Shown here piece after piece: positions 1 to 5,701 of a stretch of DNA of 7,764 nucleotides. The number at the start of each line of letters is the position of its first letter. Within the stretch, counting starts at the first letter, position 1. The position numbers were made by a program, and so were the translations under genes. The notes under the pieces were generated by a model. It did not search any database. It saw nothing but the letters and a program-made list of their open reading frames with translations, and was not told the origin of the DNA. The stretch comes from an uncultured Ruminococcus sp. (GTDB taxonomy: Bacteria > Bacillota > Clostridia > Oscillospirales > Ruminococcaceae). Where the stretch lies: assembly GCA_947177345.1 (NCBI GenBank), contig CAMWUB010000056.1:1-7764 (forward strand), given 5' to 3'.

Positions 1-1
1 A

Positions 2-3000
2 AAATATAATATAAAAAAGTTCGTTGCCGGAATTTCCGCACTTTGCGTGATGTCTCAGGCTGTGCCGGTTATAAGTGCCGCCGATACCGTAACGCTTTAC
101 GGTGATGCCGACCTTGATGGTAGTGTAACAATCTCTGATGCTGTACAGATTATGCAGTCAATTGTAAACCCTGATAAATTCGGATTCACCGGACAGGGTG
201 CAGATAATGCCGATGTCTATAACAGAGGTGACGGCATAACTACTATGGACGCACTTGCAATACAGAAATTAATTCTGAATCTTATTCCAGCACTTCCGGA
301 AAGCTGGCAGGACGGTACTGAAACACCGTCGGCAGATGCTACTAAAATCCACCTCAATAACGATTCTATAACAGTCGACGGCGATTACACAGAAGTAAAT
401 GGTACTACTGTTACTATCACACATTCAGGAACTTTCTATATCGACGGTACACTTAATGACGGTCAGATAAATATCAATATTCCTGACGAAACCGCTGACC
501 CTGATACTGTTAAAATTTTCCTTAACGGCGTGAACATCACCGGCAAATCTGCTCCGGCAATTCTCGTTACAAATGCTGAAAATACTTCTGTAAACCTCGT
601 CGACGGTACGGAAAACTTCATTTCAGACGGCGATACAGCTTATGCCGGTGATAACCTCGGCTGTGCTGTTATCGAAGCAAAAGATGATATTACATTCAAG
701 GGTAGTACCGGTATTCTTAATATCACCGCAAATACTCAGGACGGTATTGTCTGCAATAATGACATAAAAATAAACGGCGGTATAATTACTGTTAATACCC
801 TCAATGCAACTGATAAGACAGATGCAATAAAAGGTAAGAAATCAGTTACTGTGAAAGACGGTACACTTAATATTGAGGCTGAAGGCGACGGTCTTAAATC
901 CTCTAAAGGAAGTGTTTCCGTTCAGGGCGGACTTCTTAACATTAAAGCCGGTAATGATGCCGTTCAGGCTGAAACTACTATTGATATTTCAGGTGGTACT
1001 GTAATTGCAGGCGGTGACAGAGGTCTGACAAGTGTTACCGGTACTAATATTACTGGTGGTACTGTCATTGCAACCGCTACAGATAATCAGACAGATTCCG
1101 CTTTAATGTCCGGAACTACTCAGGGAACTATTCTTTTAAATTGTATAGCATCTTCTGAAACTGACGGTTGCTGGAAAAAAGCTAACAATCTTACTGTAGG
1201 AAATGTCAAGGCTTTCAAGTGGCAGAAAAAATATTCTTATGTACTTATCAGTGATGCTTCAATTACTGCTGACGGTTCGTACAAACTTACGAACAGTTCT
1301 ACCGGAGCAGGCGTAACACATGACGGTTCTGAAGATTTCAAGATGTCCGGTACAGTGGCAGTATTCGATAATGTAAATCCTGCCGGTACAGGAAGTACTA
1401 CAACAACGCCTGATACTACAGCCGGTTATACAGTTACACTTTCCGCAGACTCTATTAAAACAGATGCTCCGGCAGATGTAGCAACTGTTGAAAATAACGT
1501 CCTCACTATTAAAAAACCGGCTGTTATGAGCGTTACCGGTGAAAACAAGGGTGGTCAGATTGTCATTGACGTTGACAAGACCACATACCCCGACGGCGTT
1601 GTGGAACTCGATTTAAACGGCATGAATCTTACTAATGAAAGTGTTGCACCTATATATGTTGCATCTATTGGCGACGAAGTTCAGATTGTCGCAAAAAGCG
1701 GTACGGATAATACTATTTCTGACGGTACTACACACACCGATTCCTACACCGACAGCGACGGTAATATAAATCAGATTAATGGAGCTATCTTCTCCCGTGA
1801 TGACCTTAAATTAAAAGGTTCGGGAAATCTTACTGTAAATGGTAATACTGCTGACGGTATTGTCTCGAAAAATGACCTCAAAATATATAACGGAAATGTT
1901 ACAGTAAATGCCGTTGACGACGGTGTGAGAGGTAAAGACAGTGTGACAATCGGTAACGATACAGCTACAGACTATTCAACACTTAAACTCTCGATAAATA
2001 CAAAATCCGGCGACGGTATAAAGTCGTCTTCTTCAGAAACAGGTACAAAGGCTTACGGCGTTGTGACTATCAATGGTGGTACTGTTGATATAAAGTCTTA
2101 TGCCGACGGTATTCAGGCAGAGCAGGATTTTGTAATGAACGGCGGAGACCTCAATATTTATACATATCAGGGTTCAGCATATACCGGCAATGGTTCTACT
2201 TCTTCCGGAAATACTGGCGGTTGGGGCGGAGGCTTCGGCGGTGGTATGCAGGACGGCAACTCCAATAAGACCGATATTTCTGCTAAGGGTATAAAATCCG
2301 TGGGAATTTACGATACAGCCGGTACTACATGGCAATCCGGCGGAAATATTACGATAAACGGCGGTAATATAACTGTCGACTCCTCTGACGATTCGCTTCA
2401 CTGTGGCGGTCAGATGAACATTAACGGCGGTACTTTCAGGCTTTCAAGTGCAGATGATGCACTTCATTCAGACCATGACCTCATTTTAGGTAAGGACGGC
2501 GGTACTTACAGCGATTTCAATATCTACATACCTAAATGTTACGAGGGTGTCGAGGGTGGTAACATCTATCAGCACAGCGGTACGGTAGTAGTAAAATCCG
2601 GCGATGACGGTTACAACGCCGCCGGTGGTGCAGACGGTTCAGGAACAGGCAATAATAACGGTTGGAATCAAGGTGGCAGACCTGGCGGAATGGGTGGCGG
2701 TATGATGGGCGGTTCGTCCGGAAATATCCTCGAAATTACTGGTGGTATAGCTATTGTACAGTCCGCAAGTGGTGACCATGACGGTTTCGACTCTAATGGA
2801 CCTGTAAATATCTCCGGTGGTGTAGTAATCGCTAATGGTCAGGAGCCTATCGACTGTGGCGACGGTTACAGCGAAAACATTACAGGCGGTACGGTTGTTG
2901 AATGTTCTTCACAGGGAACAGGTGCAATTTCTGCGAATACACAGTTTACTGTTGCCGACAGTTCGGGAAATGTTATAGTTTCGTTTACCACTATGCAGAA

Positions 3001-3202
3001 TATGGGTTCGCCGTCGTTCTCAAGCGGTAGCGGTCTGACCTGTTATACAGGCGGTACAATCTCCGGCGGTACTGACCTTATACTTTCCGACGATTCGCAG
3101 ACGGTTTACGGTAACGGTACTATCTCAGGCGGTACTACAGTTAGTGCTGGTACATCTTCCGGTGGAAATCAAGGCGGTTGGGGTAACGGCGGACGCTGGT
3201 AA
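2..3202 (+). CDS. Secreted dockerin protein with tandem Cthe_2159-like carbohydrate-binding beta-helices (5' end off window)
   Basis: The frame is open from base 2, and the codons before the first internal start (GTG 47, ATG 50) encode the rest of a signal peptide: basic KYNIKK, a hydrophobic stretch, then VISAA with likely cleavage near base 82. The real start therefore lies left of the window. A type I dockerin follows (about 98-303). Calcium loop 1 is DADLDGSVTISD; loop 2, NRGDGITTMD, is the looser form with an extra residue seen in Ruminococcus. Two related regions come next, about 340-1380 and 1424-3150, joined by a Thr-rich linker (1383-1423). Both repeat DG(I/L/V), a short strand, then (I/V)xGG about every 22-25 residues, as expected of a right-handed beta-helix. 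This resembles the Cthe_2159 family (formerly DUF4353), whose founder binds polygalacturonate and cellulose. Gly-rich segments lie at about 2196-2263, 2636-2732 and the C-terminus. No sortase or membrane anchor is visible, so attachment is probably through the dockerin. Domain classes are fairly sure; ligand and any catalytic activity are not. Confidence 0.88.
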   Translation, partial: KYNIKKFVAGISALCVMSQAVPVISAADTVTLYGDADLDGSVTISDAVQIMQSIVNPDKFGFTGQGADNADVYNRGDGITTMDALAIQKLILNLIPALPESWQDGTETPSADATKIHLNNDSITVDGDYTEVNGTTVTITHSGTFYIDGTLNDGQININIPDETADPDTVKIFLNGVNITGKSAPAILVTNAENTSVNLVDGTENFISDGDTAYAGDNLGCAVIEAKDDITFKGSTGILNITANTQDGIVCNNDIKINGGIITVNTLNATDKTDAIKGKKSVTVKDGTLNIEAEGDGLKSSKGSVSVQGGLLNIKAGNDAVQAETTIDISGGTVIAGGDRGLTSVTGTNITGGTVIATATDNQTDSALMSGTTQGTILLNCIASSETDGCWKKANNLTVGNVKAFKWQKKYSYVLISDASITADGSYKLTNSSTGAGVTHDGSEDFKMSGTVAVFDNVNPAGTGSTTTTPDTTAGYTVTLSADSIKTDAPADVATVENNVLTIKKPAVMSVTGENKGGQIVIDVDKTTYPDGVVELDLNGMNLTNESVAPIYVASIGDEVQIVAKSGTDNTISDGTTHTDSYTDSDGNINQINGAIFSRDDLKLKGSGNLTVNGNTADGIVSKNDLKIYNGNVTVNAVDDGVRGKDSVTIGNDTATDYSTLKLSINTKSGDGIKSSSSETGTKAYGVVTINGGTVDIKSYADGIQAEQDFVMNGGDLNIYTYQGSAYTGNGSTSSGNTGGWGGGFGGGMQDGNSNKTDISAKGIKSVGIYDTAGTTWQSGGNITINGGNITVDSSDDSLHCGGQMNINGGTFRLSSADDALHSDHDLILGKDGGTYSDFNIYIPKCYEGVEGGNIYQHSGTVVVKSGDDGYNAAGGADGSGTGNNNGWNQGGRPGGMGGGMMGGSSGNILEITGGIAIVQSASGDHDGFDSNGPVNISGGVVIANGQEPIDCGDGYSENITGGTVVECSSQGTGAISANTQFTVADSSGNVIVSFTTMQNMGSPSFSSGSGLTCYTGGTISGGTDLILSDDSQTVYGNGTISGGTTVSAGTSSGGNQGGWGNGGRW

Positions 3203-3216
3203 TATAACAGATTTTC

Positions 3217-3272
3217 AGCCATAGTATTTATGATTTCCGGTCATAAGTGCTATGGCTTTCTGTTGACTTTTT
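3217..3272 (+). terminator. Hairpin ending the dockerin gene, overlapping the next promoter
   Basis: Arms 3217-3233 and 3241-3257 pair over 17 positions, with two G-U wobbles and no mismatch, around a 7-base loop. The hairpin starts 14 bases after the stop codon. The following T-rich stretch (3258-3272) is interrupted before a run of five T, so this is a good hairpin with an imperfect U-tract. The -35 box of the next gene lies inside that tract. Confidence 0.65.
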
Positions 3273-3291
3273 AACGTTTCCGGTGTATAAT
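3263..3291 (+). promoter_or_regulatory. Sigma-A promoter of the small-gene cluster
   Basis: TTGACT (3263-3268) and TATAAT (3286-3291) are separated by exactly 17 bases, one mismatch from full consensus. The expected transcription start (about 3297-3300) falls on or next to the ribosome binding site, so the leader should be only about 10-13 bases. Confidence 0.8.
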
Positions 3292-3298
3292 TATATAC

Positions 3299-3304
3299 GA
3301 GGTG
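3299..3304 (+). promoter_or_regulatory. Ribosome binding site deciding the start at 3310
   Basis: GAGGTG lies 5 bases before ATG 3310. The frame could be opened further upstream at GTG 3247, but that codon lies in the terminator hairpin and upstream of the promoter, so it is not a plausible start. Confidence 0.85.
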
Positions 3305-3309
3305 AAAAA

Positions 3310-3720
3310 ATGAAATCTAAAAAACTTAAAAAATTTGTTTTAACTCTGATGGTTTTATTTTCCCTGTTTTTCATAGCAACCGAAGTTTGTATTATGAAAT
3401 ATCTGAAAGAATACGGATACGGTATAAAAGAACTTCCACAGACTACATTGGTTTACTTTCGTTTAAGTAACGGCTTTACCGTCGGGGAGACTGACAGCCA
3501 AACTATTTTTATCGGCAGAAGCGATTACATCTATGATAAATTATTTGAAAAAAACGGTTACTATGAAGCTGACAGAATGGCTATGGACGGTTTTTATAGT
3601 AAAATCGGTGAAATCAAAGAAAATCATCATTATGATTTCTGTATTTCTTCTTCTGATGATTGGTGTCACTGGTTCAGGATTTACTACATAGGCAAAAAAT
3701 ATCCGATTGAAAATTTCTGA
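3310..3720 (+). CDS. Small single-TM protein of unknown function
   Basis: This is a 136-residue protein with a very basic N-terminus (MKSKKLKK) and one hydrophobic segment at about residues 9-27, so it is either a membrane-anchored protein facing outward or a signal-peptide protein. No lipobox is visible. The remaining 110 residues are polar and aromatic-rich, with a pair of cysteines near the end (DFCISSSDDWCHWF). I recognise no family. The start is fixed by GAGGTG five bases upstream and by the promoter. It is the first gene after the promoter, and the next gene begins 29 bases downstream, so they are probably co-transcribed. It is visibly richer in A and T than the dockerin gene, which fits accessory DNA. 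A role as a companion or immunity-type protein is possible from context only. Confidence 0.75.
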   Translation: MKSKKLKKFVLTLMVLFSLFFIATEVCIMKYLKEYGYGIKELPQTTLVYFRLSNGFTVGETDSQTIFIGRSDYIYDKLFEKNGYYEADRMAMDGFYSKIGEIKENHHYDFCISSSDDWCHWFRIYYIGKKYPIENF

Positions 3721-3736
3721 TAAACCGTAATTTTGC

Positions 3737-3743
3737 AGAGGTG
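3737..3743 (+). promoter_or_regulatory. Ribosome binding site favouring TTG start at 3750
   Basis: AGAGGTG at 3737-3743 is followed by six bases and then TTG 3750. The earlier in-frame GTG (3741) is part of this Shine-Dalgarno sequence and cannot be its start codon, so the TTG is preferred. Confidence 0.75.
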
Positions 3744-3749
3744 AATATA

Positions 3750-4250
3750 TTGATTGAATGTAATTTTAAACTTCCTTATAATGTGATTGACATTGACACC
3801 GGAGACGAACATTTTATTTTAAAATTCGATTCGTTTGACGATAATCAAAGCGATTATTCCATAAAAAGAGGCGGATTAACGGGAAATTTCAGTATTGACT
3901 ACATCGGAAACGGTATCAAATGTAACTTTAAATGTGATATTACTATAGGAAATGTATACGCATTTTATATAGCCCTTGACACTGCTTATGATATTTTATT
4001 CGGCAGAAATGCTACTGCTGTTCTTGAAAATTACGGTGAAAATCTTAAACATACAAGTCTGATATTCGATTTTGATAAACGTGGACACTGTAATGTAAAG
4101 GGATTTTTTAAAAACGCAAGCAATCATTACAGAAACGGTATTAATTTTTCTTTTGAACTTGACCAGATATTTATAACAGATATATTAATTTCTATGGAAA
4201 TATTTTTCCAAGAGTTGAGAAGAATACAGGGACATAATAATTTTTATTAA
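3750..4250 (+). CDS. WapI/DUF6228-like protein, putative immunity protein
   Basis: This is a 166-residue protein with no signal peptide or TM segment, predicted cytosolic. The start is TTG 3750, chosen because AGAGGTG stands six bases before it; GTG 3741 would add only three residues. The C-terminal half has the layout I associate with WapI/DUF6228/DUF5959-type proteins: a strand ending in FDKRGH (residues 108-113), then V-x-G, an asparagine-containing strand, and DQ (138-139) before a final helix. Members of that group often sit beside polymorphic or contact-dependent toxins and are thought to be their immunity proteins. No toxin gene is present here, so this would be an orphan or acquired immunity gene. 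The family call comes from recalled motif shape, not a search. It lies 29 bases after the one-TM gene and probably shares its promoter. Confidence 0.7.
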   Translation: MIECNFKLPYNVIDIDTGDEHFILKFDSFDDNQSDYSIKRGGLTGNFSIDYIGNGIKCNFKCDITIGNVYAFYIALDTAYDILFGRNATAVLENYGENLKHTSLIFDFDKRGHCNVKGFFKNASNHYRNGINFSFELDQIFITDILISMEIFFQELRRIQGHNNFY

Positions 4251-4331
4251 ATCTGAAAGGAATGTTTTCAGTGGGTAAAATTTTCGGATATATAAAAAAA
4301 TAGGACAGGGTACTTACAGCGATATGAGGTG
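4246..4331 (+). pseudogene. Remnant of a kinase gene 5' end
   Basis: This stretch repeats the leader and start of the intact kinase gene downstream. It has the same ATTAAATC, AAAGGAATG and TTTTCAGTG leader. A GTG start at 4271 encodes MGKIFGYIKK (kinase: MCRLFGYIKQ) and runs into TAG. One frame over, IGQGTYSD matches the kinase glycine loop IGQGTYSE. By hand alignment, 23 of 30 bases match in the first block and 19 of 23 in the second. The kinase codons for residues 11-21 (PLFDSWYITRL) are missing, which shifts the frame. A further four-base loss then brings TAT-GAG-GTG (kinase Y-E-V) into the frame of the next gene. No further kinase sequence follows, so this is a broken fragment, not a gene. 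Confidence 0.8.
4325..4331 (+). promoter_or_regulatory. Ribosome binding site of the three-TM gene, inside the kinase remnant
   Basis: TGAGGTG lies nine bases before ATG 4341. It matches codons in the kinase remnant that correspond to Tyr-Glu-Val at 4820-4828 in the intact gene. The in-frame GTG at 4329 is part of this site and is not used as the start here. Confidence 0.65.
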
Positions 4332-4340
4332 AATTTAATA

Positions 4341-4646
4341 ATGTATCAATTTATTTTTTGGGTCTTTAATGTCGCAATATGCTTTATAGGTTTCTTTGTC
4401 AATGAATTTGCGTTTATTCAAATATTTGGGGATTCAGGCGGATATTGGGGTGGTGGAACAATAGATACAATATTGTTTGGTATAGCCATGTTTCTTATAA
4501 TATCACTAATTAATATAATCGTCAACATTAAAATCTATCGTTATTGGAATCCTGATGGAAGTTATAAAAGCATTAAATTTTGGATTCCGATATGTGTTTA
4601 CATTTTATCTGACGTGCTTTTTCCACTGTACCGATTATTTCTATGA
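4341..4646 (+). CDS. Small three-TM membrane protein of unknown function
   Basis: This is a 101-residue, strongly hydrophobic protein with three likely membrane segments, at about residues 2-21, 43-62 and 80-98. A glycine-rich loop (GDSGGYWGGGT) separates the first two, and a short polar loop (YRYWNPDGSYKS) the last two. ATG 4341 is chosen because TGAGGTG precedes it by nine bases; the in-frame GTG 4329 would overlap that site. I recognise no family. It stands directly after the kinase remnant and 83 bases before the intact kinase. No promoter was found for it, so it may be read from 3263-3291. It is AT-rich like its two left neighbours. Confidence 0.7.
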   Translation: MYQFIFWVFNVAICFIGFFVNEFAFIQIFGDSGGYWGGGTIDTILFGIAMFLIISLINIIVNIKIYRYWNPDGSYKSIKFWIPICVYILSDVLFPLYRLFL

Positions 4647-4702
4647 ACAGAATATATTTATGCGAGTAATCAAATATTAACAATAATTCCCGAAGCAGTA
4701 TC

Positions 4703-4828
4703 ATTAAATCAAAAAGGAATGATTTTTCAGTGTGCAGACTTTTCGGTTACATAAAACAACCTCTTTTTGATAGCTGGTACATTACCCGACTAATCGGTCA
4801 GGGTACGTACAGTGAAGTATATGAAGTA
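4703..4828 (+). repeat. Intact partner of the kinase-start duplication
   Basis: The leader and first 33 codons of the intact kinase gene (through Tyr-Glu-Val) are the homologue of the degraded copy at 4246-4331, about 457 bases upstream. The copies share ATTAAATC, AAAGGAATG, TTTTCAGTG, TTTTCGG and CAGGGTAC blocks. The upstream copy lacks two leader bases, about eleven codons and four further bases. Confidence 0.75.
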
Positions 4829-5512
4829 ACTTCCGATATCGAAACGGCGGTCATTAAGGTAAAGCCGGTTTTTACAGATACTCCGGAAAGTTTTGAAAGA
4901 AAAATTTCCGTTGCGGAACGTGAAGCGGTCATAATGGATACTCTGAAAGACTGTCCGTATATTGTGCGGTATCACAGAAAGACTATTCAGAAAATTTCAG
5001 ATTTAAAATATCTTTTTATTCTGAAAATGGAAAAACTTACACCTCTTACGGAGCAGTCAGGAATAAACTTCATTCCGCCGGAGCAGGTTATAAAAATAGC
5101 CCTCGATATTGCAAAGGCTCTTGAATACGTACATAATTCCGGAGTAGTTCACTGTGATGTCAAGCCGGATAATTTTTTCATTTCCAGTGACGGAATCCAT
5201 AAATTAGGCGATTTCAATATTTCAGGCTATCAGGGTACTGAAAGATGTGTTTCCGGAAGTCATGGCTATATCGCTCCGGAAGTTTATACCGCTACTACGT
5301 ACGACACGAAAAGCGACATATATTCATATGGAATCAGTATAAATCAGCTCATGAAACAGAAATGTTCTCCGGATTTTGAACGGATAATCTTTAAAGCCTG
5401 CTCCCCCGATTTGTCAACAAGATACCAGTCTATGAGCGATATTATTTCAGATATTTCAGCGATAAAAAGAAATATTTATATAAATCCGGAAGAATTTATT
5501 GTTAAAAAATAA
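4730..5512 (+). CDS. Small cytosolic Ser/Thr protein kinase
   Basis: This is a 260-residue Hanks-type kinase consisting of the kinase domain alone, with no TM segment, PASTA repeats or sensor region. Visible landmarks are the glycine loop IGQGTYSEV (22-30), ATP-binding Lys43 (TAVIK), likely helix-C Glu65, catalytic loop HCDVKPDN (141-148, with Asp143, Lys145 and Asn148 present), DFN (161-163) where most kinases have DFG, APE (182-184), and KSDIYSYG with the structural Asp of the C-lobe. All catalytic residues are present, so activity is likely. The HRD arginine is Cys142, and the region after SYG is short, giving a reduced C-lobe. The start is GTG 4730, with AAAGGA eleven bases before it; the degraded copy upstream uses an equivalent GTG. 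Substrates are unknown. It lies 83 bases after the three-TM gene, with no convincing promoter or terminator of its own. Confidence 0.9.
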   Translation: MCRLFGYIKQPLFDSWYITRLIGQGTYSEVYEVTSDIETAVIKVKPVFTDTPESFERKISVAEREAVIMDTLKDCPYIVRYHRKTIQKISDLKYLFILKMEKLTPLTEQSGINFIPPEQVIKIALDIAKALEYVHNSGVVHCDVKPDNFFISSDGIHKLGDFNISGYQGTERCVSGSHGYIAPEVYTATTYDTKSDIYSYGISINQLMKQKCSPDFERIIFKACSPDLSTRYQSMSDIISDISAIKRNIYINPEEFIVKK

Positions 5513-5539
5513 AAATATATATTTCCGGCGGAAAAACTC

Positions 5540-5568
5540 TTGACATTTCCTGTTTTATGTGATATAAT
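5540..5568 (+). promoter_or_regulatory. Consensus sigma-A promoter of tRNA-Pro
   Basis: TTGACA (5540-5545) and TATAAT (5563-5568) are both perfect consensus and spaced by 17 bases. The tRNA begins 13 bases after the -10 box, as expected for a strong stable-RNA promoter. Confidence 0.9.
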
Positions 5569-5581
5569 TTTTATTGTTAAT

Positions 5582-5655
5582 CGAGGTGTGGCTCAGTTTG
5601 GTAGAGTACTACGTTCGGGACGTAGGGGCCGCAGGTTCGAATCCTGTCACCTCGA
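5582..5655 (+). tRNA. tRNA-Pro, anticodon CGG
   Basis: This is a 74-base cloverleaf. The acceptor stem CGAGGTG/CACCTCG begins with C as bacterial tRNA-Pro does. The D arm is GCTC/GAGT. The anticodon stem CTACG/CGTAG encloses TTCGGGA, which gives anticodon CGG and reads codon CCG. The T arm is GCAGG/CCTGT around TTCGAAT, and the discriminator base is A5655. The CCA end is not encoded (CTA follows the discriminator base), so it must be added after transcription. A single-gene unit with its own promoter and terminator. Confidence 0.96.
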
Positions 5656-5661
5656 CTATTT

Positions 5662-5698
5662 AAAAAACCTGTATTTCTTATGAAGTACAGGTTTTTTT
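5662..5698 (+). terminator. Intrinsic terminator after tRNA-Pro, probably bidirectional
   Basis: Arms 5662-5677 and 5682-5697 pair over 16 positions, with one G-U wobble, around the loop TTAT. The stem runs from A6 into a T7 tract (5692-5698). On the minus strand the same hairpin ends in a T6 run, so it can also stop the convergent pentapeptide-repeat gene, whose stop codon is at 5702. Confidence 0.92.
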
Positions 5699-5701
5699 CT
5701 G

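Noticed and set aside
47..52. GTG 47 or ATG 50 as start of the dockerin gene
   Set aside because: Upstream in-frame codons encode the basic and hydrophobic parts of a signal peptide, and there is no Shine-Dalgarno; the gene begins off the window.
2174..2401. Minus-strand open frame inside the dockerin gene
   Set aside because: No start signals and complete overlap with a strong coding region; a shadow.
3247..3309. GTG 3247 as an earlier start of the one-TM gene
   Set aside because: It lies in a terminator hairpin and upstream of the promoter, while ATG 3310 has GAGGTG at ideal spacing and begins a typical basic-hydrophobic N-terminus.
4790..4975. Minus-strand open frame inside the kinase gene
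   Set aside because: Antisense to the conserved kinase N-lobe, without start signals.
5522..5533. Small TTTCC/GGAAA hairpin after the kinase as its terminator
   Set aside because: The stem is only five pairs and no T-run follows; kinase transcripts probably end at the tRNA terminator.
5582..5655. tRNA-Pro as an integration site for the small-gene cluster
   Set aside because: No integrase, and no repeat of the tRNA 3' end was seen elsewhere in the window.
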